A stretch of 44,855 nt of DNA from Deltaproteobacteria bacterium. Lineage in GTDB: Bacteria > Desulfobacterota > Syntrophia > Syntrophales > UBA2210. A model generated the notes under the pieces. That model had not been told where the DNA came from. It did not search any database and worked only from the letters and a program-made list of their open reading frames with translations. A program made the position numbers and the translations under genes. The stretch spans positions 1 to 44,855 of the forward strand of contig JAFGGB010000074.1 of the NCBI GenBank assembly GCA_016930775.1. The letters run 5' to 3'. Below, in pieces: positions 25,463 through 36,128 of the stretch (the stretch's first letter is position 1; every line of letters begins with the position of its first letter).

Positions 25463-26374
25463 ATGCGGCATCAACAATACCTGGGGTTGGCTCTTGGAAG
25501 CGGTTCTGCCAGAGGCTGGGCGCACATTGGCGTCATCAGAGCGTTGACAGACATGGGCATAATGCCAGGGATTATGTGTGGCAGTTCCGCTGGCGCACTC
25601 GTTGGCGGCACGCATGCGGCTGGCTATCTTGATGAATTTGAGAAATGGCTCCGAACGCTTACAAGGAAAAAGGTAGTTGCTTTTTTTGACATTACGATGA
25701 AAGGCGGCGGCATCATAACAGGAGATCGCCTTTTCGACTTTTTTAGAGAGAGGTTTGGAGACAGACTCATCGAATCCTTGCCCATCACTTTCGGCGCCGT
25801 GGCGACCAATCTTGAAACGGGCAATGAGGTCTGGCTGCGTTCAGGGTCTCTCTTCGAAGCTATCAGGGCATCGCTCTCCATGCCCGGAATTTTTACGCCG
25901 GTGTTAACGGAAGAAAGCTGGTTCGTCGATGGGGGGCTTGTAAACCCTGTACCGGTTTCACTGTGCAGAGCATTGGGAGCGCAAGTCGTTATTGCCGTAA
26001 ACCTGAATGGAAGACTCGTGGGAAAACGTTTTTTACGAGAAGAAACATCAATGAGCCCTTATAAGACCGTGAAGGCTTTGGCGATACGCATAAGAAATGA
26101 AATCAAAGGCAATTCATCAGGGGATGATGCCGAATTTCCCAGTGCAGCAGTTCGTCCCGGTCTCTTTGACGTGGTTTCAGGCGCTTTAAATATTATGCAG
26201 GACCGCATAACACGAAGCCGTATAGCGGGAGATCCTCCGGATATTGTCCTTTCTCCGAGATTGGAACACCTTGGATTGCTCGAGTTCCACCGTGTTTCCG
26301 AGGCTGTGGAGGAGGGAAGGCGGTGTGTCCAAGAGGCCCGCCAAGCCATTGAATCCGTTGTTGCCAGATTATAA
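25463..26374 (+). CDS. Patatin-like phospholipase (RssA/YchK-like)
   Basis: The 303-residue protein starts GLALGSGSARGWAHIGVIRAL, the patatin oxyanion strand-loop. The nucleophile motif GSSAG places Ser42, and DGG at about residue 156 (FVDGGLVNPVPV) supplies the catalytic Asp, so a Ser-Asp dyad lipase is predicted to be active. ATG 25463, six bases after GAGGA, is preferred over ATG 25451, which has no ribosome site. It lies 126 bases after the peroxiredoxin gene and converges with feoB. Bacterial members of this group include RssA and NTE-like phospholipases; the lipid substrate is unknown. Confidence 0.88.
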   Translation: MRHQQYLGLALGSGSARGWAHIGVIRALTDMGIMPGIMCGSSAGALVGGTHAAGYLDEFEKWLRTLTRKKVVAFFDITMKGGGIITGDRLFDFFRERFGDRLIESLPITFGAVATNLETGNEVWLRSGSLFEAIRASLSMPGIFTPVLTEESWFVDGGLVNPVPVSLCRALGAQVVIAVNLNGRLVGKRFLREETSMSPYKTVKALAIRIRNEIKGNSSGDDAEFPSAAVRPGLFDVVSGALNIMQDRITRSRIAGDPPDIVLSPRLEHLGLLEFHRVSEAVEEGRRCVQEARQAIESVVARL

Positions 26375-26421
26375 ACCTGTTAAAGGCGCAACCGGGCGAC
26401 AAGGGCATAACAGCAGTCGTT

Positions 26422-28128
26422 TCACAAAATTAGATTCAGCAGTCCTCCGACGGAAAAAGCCAATGTAATCATAAGAGCGACGGATTTGATCAGGTTCTTC
26501 ACGCCAAGCTCACTAAACAAAACTGCAAATGTGGCAATGCAGGGAAAGGACATTGTAAGGAAGACGCTTCCTACGACCAGTTGTTTCGGGGTTAGTGTCA
26601 ATAAGGCAAGCATTCCTAACGCGGCATCTTTCCGAAAGAACCCCAGGATAAGCGCTACAACCGCTTCTTTTGGCAGGCCGAGCACCCCTGTGATCAGCGG
26701 CGAGGTCACATCGGCGATTATTCCGAATATTCCGAAGTTAAAGAGTATATTGATAACCATGACGGCCGCTAGTATGATGGGTACAGCCTCAATGATGAAA
26801 CCGCGAATGCGAAGCCAAAGCTTCTGGACGAGCAATCTTATGGGGGGCATGCGATACGGCGGTATCTCAATCAGAAGTTCAGGGCTCAAACCCTTCATTA
26901 AACGGTTAAGAACAAACCCGAGAAGTATCCAGACGATCAAGAGAGTGAGGTAGACAAGAGCTATATAACGGCCGCCCTCTTTCCCGAGAAGACCGAAAAT
27001 CATTGCCTGAGATGAAGTGCATGGAACGGCTATGGCGATGAGAGTGGAGGCGATGAATCGTTCACGGCGGCTTTCCAGCACTCTCGTTGCGAGAATGGCA
27101 GGCACGTTGCATCCGAAACCGAGCATCGTAGGAATGATTGCATATCCGTGAAGGCCCAGTTTATGCATCGTGGTGTCAAGTAGAACGGCAAGACGCGGCA
27201 GATACCCCGTGTCCTCAATTATTCCGAGTATAAAGTAAAAAGAAATAATATAGGGAAGAACCATGGCTAGGGGAACATACAGTCCGCTGGATAGAAGGCC
27301 AAAAGACTGCGTAAAGCTTATTGTACCTTCGAAAAGTTTGCCGATGAAAATTCCGTGAAAGAAACCTTCACTGCCGAGAAGACCGCTGAGCTTCATTAAA
27401 TAAGGCTTCCAAATATTTTGGAAAAGAGGGTCCAAAATAAATTTAATGAGGGATTCTCCAATCAGCCTGATCACATAGAAGGAAGATGCAAGAATCGCCA
27501 GCGCCATGATGAAGCCTCCAACCGGTTTCACCGAGGCGTCTTCCAGACGTTCAAACCATCTGTGATGGCGATGGCTGAGCCGTTGGACCTCTTTGACGAT
27601 TCTGCCAACCTCGCCCCAGCGTTCCTCGCGACTTTTTTGTACGCGGCGGGATGATCGGGCGGAGGTAATGCTTTCAACCAGATCTTTGATGCCTTGTCCC
27701 GTTAGGCCCGATGTAGGTATGACGGGAGCTTCCAGCAGTGTCCGCAATCGGTCAAGATCGATTTCGATGCCACGATGCCTTGTTTCGTCCCAGAGATTCA
27801 GGGCGACGACAACCGGTATGTCCTGTTCCAGTAGTTCCAGTGTCAGATAGAGATTCCTTTCAAGGTTCGTTGCATCCACCACATTAATGACAACGTCACC
27901 CATTTCCAGAAATTTACTGGCGATTTCTTCAGCTTCGCAGGCGGGTTCAAGGGTATAGGTTCCCGGCACGTCGATTACCTGAGCGGACTCTCCCCCAATT
28001 TTCATGAATCCCTGGGTGAAGCCGACGGTCGTTCCGGGATAGTTGGATGAAATTACATTGATTCCAGTGAGACGGGAAAATATTACACTTTTCCCTACAT
28101 TTGGATTTCCCATCAGAAGTGTTTTCAT
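26422..28128 (-). CDS. feoB: Ferrous iron transport protein B
   Basis: The 568-residue inner-membrane protein has an N-terminal GTPase domain: GNPNVGKS (about 7-14), a conserved Thr in GTTVGF, DVPGTY, and NLWDE as the base-recognition motif. A long helical linker follows, then two Gate-like halves (GYLPRLAVLLDTTMHKLGLH, FGCNVPAILATR, PCIATFAVL) with Cys residues typical of FeoB. It lacks the long C-terminal extension of E. coli FeoB, which is usual for short FeoB. ATG 28128 or TTG 28137 could start it; neither has a strong ribosome site, so translation is probably coupled to feoA. It imports Fe2+. Confidence 0.93.
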   Translation of the reverse strand: MKTLLMGNPNVGKSVIFSRLTGINVISSNYPGTTVGFTQGFMKIGGESAQVIDVPGTYTLEPACEAEEIASKFLEMGDVVINVVDATNLERNLYLTLELLEQDIPVVVALNLWDETRHRGIEIDLDRLRTLLEAPVIPTSGLTGQGIKDLVESITSARSSRRVQKSREERWGEVGRIVKEVQRLSHRHHRWFERLEDASVKPVGGFIMALAILASSFYVIRLIGESLIKFILDPLFQNIWKPYLMKLSGLLGSEGFFHGIFIGKLFEGTISFTQSFGLLSSGLYVPLAMVLPYIISFYFILGIIEDTGYLPRLAVLLDTTMHKLGLHGYAIIPTMLGFGCNVPAILATRVLESRRERFIASTLIAIAVPCTSSQAMIFGLLGKEGGRYIALVYLTLLIVWILLGFVLNRLMKGLSPELLIEIPPYRMPPIRLLVQKLWLRIRGFIIEAVPIILAAVMVINILFNFGIFGIIADVTSPLITGVLGLPKEAVVALILGFFRKDAALGMLALLTLTPKQLVVGSVFLTMSFPCIATFAVLFSELGVKNLIKSVALMITLAFSVGGLLNLIL

Positions 28129-28137
28129 GCCGGCCAA

Positions 28138-28368
28138 CTACTCTGCCAAGACAATTATTTTTTCCGCCATGCCGTAACCGATGGCGATCTTGGTGCGATC
28201 AACCTGGATTGTCACTGGTCCATGGAAAGGAGAGGAGCTTATGTTGGTAACTTTTTTCCCGGGGATTATGCCTAGAGCGTTTAGCCTATCTGTAACTCCT
28301 CTTCCGCCCTGTATGGTTGCTATAATGCCGCATTCATTATTTTTCAACTCTGTTAACGCTTTTTCCAT
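28138..28368 (-). CDS. feoA: Ferrous iron transport protein A
   Basis: The 76-residue SH3-like protein is standard length for FeoA. It reads LNALGIIPGKKVTNIS, the conserved R/L-xxLG-hxPG-hxh turn, and ends with VDRTKIAIGYGMAEKIIV, where the family has ...h.g..haLG..eA..I.V. FeoA is a cytoplasmic partner of FeoB needed for ferrous iron uptake. It directly precedes feoB: the feoA stop and feoB start are adjacent or only nine bases apart, so the pair is transcribed and probably translated together. Confidence 0.93.
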   Translation of the reverse strand: MEKALTELKNNECGIIATIQGGRGVTDRLNALGIIPGKKVTNISSSPFHGPVTIQVDRTKIAIGYGMAEKIIVLAE

Positions 28369-28400
28369 ATATGATTGTCCGTTTCCTCAATATTTACATC

Positions 28401-28429
28401 ATATTAAGATTATTCAGATCAAAAAGCAA
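28401..28429 (-). promoter_or_regulatory. Possible feoAB promoter
   Basis: Read on the minus strand, TTGCTT (28424-28429) and TAATAT (28401-28406) are 17 bases apart and about 33 bases before the feoA start. The spacer contains GAATAATCT-like sequence, but I cannot call a Fur box from it. The surrounding region is strongly AT-rich, so chance matches are expected. Confidence 0.35.
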
Positions 28430-28557
28430 CAAGTGATGTTTGAAAAACTAAATTCTATTCATCATAAAATATGCATTTAACAAAATATAGCAAACGTTTT
28501 CCTCTCGAAGAAGATTTGAAGATTCAAAACGTCGGACGGCGAAAGGGTTATGTATTT

Positions 28558-29376
28558 TTATCGGAATGAATGCGCGTCGTCGGGGAACGTCGATTCTTTG
28601 ACTTCTTTTACATATTGGTTGACCGCTGATCTGACGTTGTCGCTTAGCGCGGCATATTTTTTTACGAATTTTGGGACAAAACGATCGTAAAAACCGAGCA
28701 TATCGTGGAGAACAAGAACTTGGCCGTCACATCCGACTCCAGCGCCTATGCCCACGGTTGGAATGTCAAGACTTGCAGTGATTTCGAAGGCCAGTTTAAC
28801 AGGCACACATTCAAGTATAAGAAGAAAAGCACCCGCTTCCTGTACGATAGCGGCGTCTTCCATCATTCTTTTGGCTTCCGGTTCTTTCTTGCCCTGTACC
28901 TTATACCCTCCAAGCTGATGCACGGACTGGGGCGTAAGTCCCAAATGGGCCATGACGGGGATGCCCGCAGCCACGATCTTACGGATTGTGTCGGCAATCT
29001 CCCGGCCGCCTTCAAGCTTGACGCCGTGAGCGCCCGATTCTTTCATGAGTCGGCCTGCGTTCTGTAAAGCCTCTTCACAGGAGACCTGGTAGGACATGAA
29101 GGGCATGTCCACAATCACCATGGCCCGTTCCGTTCCACGAACCGCGGCCTTGGTGTGATGGATCATATCTTCCATAGTAACGGGTAGAGTACTGTCGTAA
29201 CCAAGCACCACCATGCCAAGAGAATCGCCGACGAGAATTATATCAACGCCTGCTTCGTCCACAATTTTCGCCGTAGGGTAATCATATGCTGTGATCATGG
29301 CTATCTTCTCGTTTCTGCTTTTCATGTCACGGATTACCGAGAGATTTATCTTGTTCAACTTGCCTTCTTTGCTCAT
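28558..29376 (-). CDS. panB: 3-methyl-2-oxobutanoate hydroxymethyltransferase (ketopantoate hydroxymethyltransferase)
   Basis: The 272-residue enzyme makes ketopantoate from alpha-ketoisovalerate and methylenetetrahydrofolate, the first step to pantothenate and CoA. ITAYDYPTAKIVDEAGVD, VGDSLGMVVLGYDSTLPVT and VKLEGG match the Mg-binding and substrate motifs, and IPTVGIGAGVGCDGQVLVLHD is the typical GIGAG loop. ATG 29376 is preferred, behind AAGG about eight bases upstream; an in-frame GTG at 29385 is less likely. The DUF2520 gene lies immediately upstream with a 12-base gap, indicating one transcript. Confidence 0.95.
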   Translation of the reverse strand: MSKEGKLNKINLSVIRDMKSRNEKIAMITAYDYPTAKIVDEAGVDIILVGDSLGMVVLGYDSTLPVTMEDMIHHTKAAVRGTERAMVIVDMPFMSYQVSCEEALQNAGRLMKESGAHGVKLEGGREIADTIRKIVAAGIPVMAHLGLTPQSVHQLGGYKVQGKKEPEAKRMMEDAAIVQEAGAFLLILECVPVKLAFEITASLDIPTVGIGAGVGCDGQVLVLHDMLGFYDRFVPKFVKKYAALSDNVRSAVNQYVKEVKESTFPDDAHSFR

Positions 29377-29388
29377 TATTATCACCTT

Positions 29389-30261
29389 TTATTCAAGTAT
29401 TTTATTTATATGTTCAGCCTGTTCCGGAGTAATGAATTTGTTTGACTGCGCTATCTTGAGGGCGATCGCCCCGAGTATCCGGTAGAGATCCATGAAAGAG
29501 GGTGAAATATTCCTCAATGCTTCTGCATGACCTTCTATGGTGCCAATGTCTCCCCGGGCTATGGGACCGGTAAGCGAGTGACGCAATCCCCGTTTCCTGA
29601 TATTGGCCAAAGTGCCGTCCACAAGAGGCAATAGGCATCGCAGAGCATCATCTTCCGAAAGGCCGATGCTCTGATAAAGGTCAGACGAGGCATCGAGAAG
29701 GGCAACAAGATAGTTCGAGGCAATGCAGGCGGCGGCATGATAGAGCGGTTTATAACGATCATCAACGAATATTGGCTTACCGCCGAGAGCTTTCACGAGG
29801 GCCAAGGCTTTGCTTTTGGCAGTTTCTTCGGCGGCGGTTATGCCGAAGAAACTGCCGGGAAGAGTATCAATAATGCCCTCGATGGTTGTGAAACTTTGAA
29901 TAGGATGTATACAGGCTATGGAGGCGCCGCATTTTTTCGCGGCGGCAAAAAGGCTGAGACCACCGGCGCCGCTTGTGTGAATCACCAGTTTATTGCCGTT
30001 TAGCGCTCCACGACTGGCAATCTCATTACATACATTTTCGATGGAATCGTCATTAGTAGTAATAAAGACGATCTCGGCAGCAGCAGCAGCAGCGGATGCG
30101 TTGTCATATGAGGGCGCTCCTATCAGCGAATAGGCGCGCTTGCGGGCCTCGGGATTGAGATCCATAAGGGAGGAGACGGGGTATCCCGCGCGGTTCAAAA
30201 GAAATGCCACGGCCGTTCCAACCTTCCCGCAGCCGATGATGCAAATGGATTCTTTTTTCAT
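29389..30261 (-). CDS. Rossmann-fold plus DUF2520 oxidoreductase-like protein, upstream of panB
   Basis: The 290-residue protein begins MKKESICIIGCGKVGTAVAF, a GxGxxG dinucleotide-binding loop. Its C-terminal helical DUF2520 domain starts around VDDRYKPLYHAAACIASNYLV and contains a conserved-looking LTGPIARGD. This two-domain layout is like 6-phosphogluconate dehydrogenase and ketopantoate reductase. Because the next gene is panB and no panE-like gene is nearby, reduction of ketopantoate to pantoate is a reasonable guess, but the family has no settled general function. ATG 30261 is preferred because the upstream residues do not look like protein of this family; a run of six alanines at about 55-60 is unusual. 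Confidence 0.82.
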   Translation of the reverse strand: MKKESICIIGCGKVGTAVAFLLNRAGYPVSSLMDLNPEARKRAYSLIGAPSYDNASAAAAAAEIVFITTNDDSIENVCNEIASRGALNGNKLVIHTSGAGGLSLFAAAKKCGASIACIHPIQSFTTIEGIIDTLPGSFFGITAAEETAKSKALALVKALGGKPIFVDDRYKPLYHAAACIASNYLVALLDASSDLYQSIGLSEDDALRCLLPLVDGTLANIRKRGLRHSLTGPIARGDIGTIEGHAEALRNISPSFMDLYRILGAIALKIAQSNKFITPEQAEHINKILE

Positions 30262-30547
30262 GGTCCTGTTGTCGTTGCAGTATATAGTGCCGTTAATGCA
30301 CCCTGAATGCACTGCCCAACTTGGAAGGACAAATCGGAGAGGTTTCTCTCAGTGACTGGTGGAAATGGCCGGAACCTTGTGGTATAGAAATCGATTAATT
30401 TTCAAGAACCACTCAGTCTCAGTCCACGCGATCTGGATCCAAGCTGTGGAGGCTATATACATCAGCGGTGCAGACTATGTCAAGACAAGACGGCGGCAAC
30501 TGGTCATCTGTGGCAGAGCAAGTCATTAGATGATCGAAAGGTAGACG

Positions 30548-31195
30548 ATGCAATACATTGATTTAATGGTGTTTGATCTTGATGGAACCCTTGTTGATTC
30601 GGCTGATGATCTTACGGCGTCCGTTAATCATGCTCTCGAGACACTTGGCCTCGCGAGGTTGTCCCACAAGGACATACTCGGCTTTGTAGGCGACGGTGTT
30701 ACGCGTCTTATCGAGCGTTCACTCGGTGAGGAACACAAGATCCTGATTGAAGAGGCAATGACGATATTCAAGGATTATTACCGGCGGCATCTGCTCGACA
30801 GAACGATCCTCTATCCTGGTGTCAGGGAGATGCTCGATCACTTCAGCCGTAAGAAAAAAATTGTTATAACGAACAAACTTCAGGATTATGCTCAGGTTAT
30901 CATCAATGGTCTCGGTGTGAATGATTGCTTTGATGCCGTTATAGGGATGAAGAATAATAATTTGCTAGCCAAGCCGGACCCCCGGCTTCTTCGCCCTCTA
31001 ATGGATAAATATCGCATTATGCCTGGATGCACAGTGGTTATAGGCGATGGCGTAAACGATATCCTTATAGCAAAAAAGACGGGTGCGGTAAGCTGCGCCT
31101 TTCTCGGCGGTCTTACCGATCCGTCCCGGCTCAGTGCCTTGAACCCCGACTACTTGTACAGCTCTGCAACCGAACTGAAGGATTTTTTCAAGTAA
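30548..31195 (+). CDS. gph: Phosphoglycolate phosphatase-like HAD hydrolase
   Basis: The 215-residue HAD-superfamily protein starts with MVFDLDGTLVDSADDL; Asp10 is the nucleophile and Asp12 the acid/base. A helical cap domain follows (about 17-80), then KKKIVITNKLQ (motif II/III region with the conserved Lys later in LLAKPDP) and VVIGDGVNDILIAKK, which carries the Mg-binding aspartates. This matches Gph/PGP, which removes phosphate from 2-phosphoglycolate, although HAD phosphatases often have broad substrates. AAGGT precedes ATG 30548. The stop is 1 base before tilS, so both are cotranscribed. Confidence 0.82.
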   Translation: MQYIDLMVFDLDGTLVDSADDLTASVNHALETLGLARLSHKDILGFVGDGVTRLIERSLGEEHKILIEEAMTIFKDYYRRHLLDRTILYPGVREMLDHFSRKKKIVITNKLQDYAQVIINGLGVNDCFDAVIGMKNNNLLAKPDPRLLRPLMDKYRIMPGCTVVIGDGVNDILIAKKTGAVSCAFLGGLTDPSRLSALNPDYLYSSATELKDFFK

Positions 31196-31196
31196 C

Positions 31197-32603
31197 ATGA
31201 CGAATTTTGTAGATAAGGTAAGAAAAACAATAATAAGCCATGAAATGCTACAGGGAGGGGAGAAGATCGGTGTGGCCCTCTCGGGCGGCGCCGATTCGAT
31301 GGCCATGATGGCAGCGCTTGTGGAAATCGCATCATCGATGCAGCTCTCGATACACGTGCTTCATATGAATCACGGTCTTCGGGGGGAAGAATCGGACAGT
31401 GAGGAACTGTTTGCAAGAGATACGGCGGCGAAGAGCGGTCTTGCTTTCGAAGCGAAGCGGGTTTCCATACCGGCGCTACGAAAAAGGCGCAAGGGTTCCA
31501 TAGAAGCAGTCAGCAGGGAAGTTCGCTATAATTTTTTCACAGACGCTGCCCAGCGTCACGGACTCGATAGAATCGCTTTAGGCCACACAATGTGCGACCA
31601 GGCCGAGACTGTAATGATGAGAATCATTCGTGGCACGGGATCGAGTGGACTTCGCGGCATATTGCCAGTCAGGGAAGATCTTTTTATTCGTCCTCTCATC
31701 AATGTGACAAGGACTGAAGTGGAAAATTTTCTGAAGGTTCGAGGTATTCATTACGTGAATGACAGTTCGAACAAAGATGAAAGATACATGAGAAACCGGG
31801 TGCGTAAAAGGCTCATGCCATTGCTGCGGGAGGAATTTTCACGACTGATCGACAAACGACTGGCCGATATGGCGGCTATTGCCAATACTGATGATGAGTG
31901 CCTGGAAACGATTGTTGAAGAAACTCTTCAGAATTGGGGCTTCGCAGATAATTCAGAGAGAACGGTCATTCATCGAGAACAGTTTCTAAAGCTCCACAGG
32001 GCCATTCGGTGGAGGATAGTCAGGCGGTTGTTGCGCATCCCGGCACAGCAAAATTATGAAACGGGATATATCCATCTAAGGGCTGTCGTCAATCTTGCCG
32101 AGGGATCGACAAGCCACGGCATCGTGGACCTGCCTGGCGGAATGGAGGCGCGCCGCGAGTACGAAAAGATTTTTATCAGAAGAAAATCCATCAACGAACC
32201 ACGAAAAGAGCGGTGGCGCAGTTCCGGTTACTGTCACGCTGTTGAAATACCAGGTATTGTTGCTGTTCCTGAAGCAGGGATCTCTCTGGATTTTAAAAGA
32301 ATCCCCAGAGATGCCCTTCCTTTCGGACAGAACGACAGAGCATTCATTCCTTGGGAAGATCTTCAACCGCCCATAGTTGTCAGGACAGCCCGTCCCGGAG
32401 ACCGAATCAGATTTGCCGGCTTCGATGGGAGCAAGAAGATCAACGAAGTGTTCATTGACGAAAAAGTGCCGAGGTCGATGCGGTCAAAAATACCGCTTGT
32501 CGCCGACGAGAAGGGTATCCTATGGATCGTAGGAATCAAGATTGGAACAAGGACACGGCTTAAAGACGGCAAGCATGATGTGCTCGGGATACAAATTATT
32601 TGA
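31197..32603 (+). CDS. tilS: tRNA(Ile)-lysidine synthetase
   Basis: The 468-residue enzyme modifies the wobble cytidine of the AUA-decoding tRNA-Ile with lysine using ATP. ALSGGADSMAMM contains the PP-loop SGGxDS (residues 29-34), and LHMNHGLRGEES and YVNDSSNKDERYMRNRVR are specific to TilS. Middle and C-terminal domains are present (IRWRIVRRLLRI, ARPGDRIRFAGFDGSKKI, WIVGIKIGTR), so it is the full-length form. It lies directly after gph and 57 bases before ftsH, a common neighbour pair. Confidence 0.95.
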   Translation: MTNFVDKVRKTIISHEMLQGGEKIGVALSGGADSMAMMAALVEIASSMQLSIHVLHMNHGLRGEESDSEELFARDTAAKSGLAFEAKRVSIPALRKRRKGSIEAVSREVRYNFFTDAAQRHGLDRIALGHTMCDQAETVMMRIIRGTGSSGLRGILPVREDLFIRPLINVTRTEVENFLKVRGIHYVNDSSNKDERYMRNRVRKRLMPLLREEFSRLIDKRLADMAAIANTDDECLETIVEETLQNWGFADNSERTVIHREQFLKLHRAIRWRIVRRLLRIPAQQNYETGYIHLRAVVNLAEGSTSHGIVDLPGGMEARREYEKIFIRRKSINEPRKERWRSSGYCHAVEIPGIVAVPEAGISLDFKRIPRDALPFGQNDRAFIPWEDLQPPIVVRTARPGDRIRFAGFDGSKKINEVFIDEKVPRSMRSKIPLVADEKGILWIVGIKIGTRTRLKDGKHDVLGIQII

Positions 32604-32660
32604 TATACAAACTGTTTTATGCTTAATGGATACCACCATGAAAGTGAGGAGTAGCTATAC

Positions 32661-34514
<1,854 letters not shown>

Positions 34515-34527
34515 ACGGCTTAGGGCG

Positions 34528-35733
34528 ATGAAGGAAATTATCATCCGGTCTACTGAAGAAGCCAGGCAGGTGCTCATGGAAATAGGCGTCGACTCATACG
34601 GCGTCGAGACCATGGTTCCGAAGATCGGTTGCCATGCTATCGAAATATCAGGTATTCCTTGCGGGGTTGCCAACATTTTGAAACAGGAAATGCTCTCAAT
34701 AGGAGGGGACGTAGCTGTCGCCCGGGGAACGGTTGATTGCAGCATATCGGAAACCGATGCTGTCATTATGGGGTCTTTTAAGCAGCTTGCGCGTCTCGCG
34801 GAAAAGCTGGTCTTTCAGCCCTTTGGCCTACGAGCGATGGCGTCGGAACTGACGCAACTCTTAGAAAAGCTTCATAAACGTTTTTTAAAGATTTCGACGC
34901 CGAGAAGGGAAATCCTGATCGGAAAACGTACTCTTATAATGGGCGTTCTTAACGTTACACCCGATTCTTTTTCAGACGGCGGCGCTTACTTTTCAAAGCC
35001 TGAAGCGCTTGAGGCCGCACTCAGGATGGAGGAGGAGGGTGCAGATATCATTGACATAGGAGGAGAATCCTCCCGTCCGGGATCGAAACCTCTTGAAGCA
35101 GAGGAGGAATTGTCCCGCATAATGCCGGTAATATCGGCACTATCAGGACGTTTGTCCGTTCCTTTATCGGTTGACACAACGAAAGCCTCTGTCGCTGAAA
35201 CTGCCGCTCGGAAAGGTGTAGAAATCATCAATGACATATCTGCGATGACCAGAGACGCCAATATGGAGCATGTCGTCGCAGAGAATAAGCTGGCAGTGGT
35301 CCTGATGCATATGAGAGGCGTACCTGAAACGATGCAGGAAGGAGATCTTTCCTATGGATCTCTTAGAAAAGATATCATTGAATTTCTGGACGAGAGATTA
35401 AAAAAAGCCATAAGCGCCGGCATTGAAGAGGAAAGGGTCATCATCGATCCAGGCATAGGATTCGGAAAGACCGGAAGGGACAACCTTCGCTTGCTTAGAT
35501 ATCTTCATGAATTCAGAAGCTTAGGCAGGCCAATACTGGTTGGTCCGTCACGGAAACGATTCATAGGAGAAATTGTCGGCGGAACTCCGGCGGAACGTAT
35601 TGAGGGAACTGCAGCTTCGGTGACCGCTTCGATAATGAATGGCGCTCACATCGTCAGGGTTCATGATGTTGCCTTCATGAAGAAGGTCGTTCAGATGACT
35701 GACGCAATCGTGATGGATGATAGCGATGAGTGA
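34528..35733 (+). CDS. folP: Dihydropteroate synthase with N-terminal extension
   Basis: The 401-residue enzyme joins p-aminobenzoate to dihydropterin pyrophosphate in folate synthesis. The catalytic TIM barrel begins near residue 130 with GVLNVTPDSFSDGG, then DIIDIGGESSRPGS, LSVDTTKA, LMHMRGVPETMQ, IIDPGIGFGKTGRDN and GPSRKRFIGE, all standard. The first about 125 residues are an extra alpha/beta region not found in the short E. coli form, starting MKEIIIRSTEEARQVLMEIG. ATG 34528 was chosen because an earlier frame would run into ftsH. It overlaps acpS by 8 bases. Confidence 0.95.
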   Translation: MKEIIIRSTEEARQVLMEIGVDSYGVETMVPKIGCHAIEISGIPCGVANILKQEMLSIGGDVAVARGTVDCSISETDAVIMGSFKQLARLAEKLVFQPFGLRAMASELTQLLEKLHKRFLKISTPRREILIGKRTLIMGVLNVTPDSFSDGGAYFSKPEALEAALRMEEEGADIIDIGGESSRPGSKPLEAEEELSRIMPVISALSGRLSVPLSVDTTKASVAETAARKGVEIINDISAMTRDANMEHVVAENKLAVVLMHMRGVPETMQEGDLSYGSLRKDIIEFLDERLKKAISAGIEEERVIIDPGIGFGKTGRDNLRLLRYLHEFRSLGRPILVGPSRKRFIGEIVGGTPAERIEGTAASVTASIMNGAHIVRVHDVAFMKKVVQMTDAIVMDDSDE

Positions 35734-36103
35734 AATCGGTCTCGATATAGTTGAGATTGATCGCATATCTAAAGCCTCTGAGAGCTGGGGCGCGCGCTTC
35801 CTGGGGAGAATTTTTACCGAAGGAGAACTTAGTTACTGCATGTCAAAAAAAAGACCGGCGCAACATCTGGCAGCTCGATTCGCCGCCAAGGAGGCTTGCA
35901 TGAAATCTCTGGGTGTCGGAATCGGACAGGGGTTACGCTTGATCGACATTGAAGTTGTTTCGCCTCATGAGGGAGGGAAACCCCTGCTTAAGCTGCACGG
36001 TGGGGCCAAAGAACTTTTTTTTAGGCACGGCTATCGACAGATTTCCCTGAGCCTGACCCATGGAACTAAGACGGCTGCCGCCGTCGTAATAGCTCAACAA
36101 TAA
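35726..36103 (+). CDS. acpS: Holo-[acyl-carrier-protein] synthase
   Basis: The 125-residue enzyme transfers 4'-phosphopantetheine from CoA to acyl carrier protein. GLDIVEIDRI carries the Mg-binding Asp7 and RFAAKEACMKSLG carries Glu56; HISLTH-like QISLSLTHGTKTAAAV completes the fold. It starts inside the end of folP at ATG 35726, overlapping 8 bases, which suggests translational coupling. In several relatives cdaA, ybbR and glmM lie between folP and acpS; here they do not. Confidence 0.95.
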   Translation: MSEIGLDIVEIDRISKASESWGARFLGRIFTEGELSYCMSKKRPAQHLAARFAAKEACMKSLGVGIGQGLRLIDIEVVSPHEGGKPLLKLHGGAKELFFRHGYRQISLSLTHGTKTAAAVVIAQQ

Positions 36104-36128
36104 AGGGACAGAGGATTTTGGTCTGCAC

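Noticed and set aside
20421-26374. A CBASS- or caspase-type immune operon
   Set aside because: No nucleotide cyclase, sensor or recognised immune partner is present, and the CHAT protein appears exported; kept only as a hypothesis in the findings.
28369-28557. Fur box upstream of feoA
   Set aside because: The AT-rich leader contains ATAAT words, but no clear 19-bp inverted consensus could be read.
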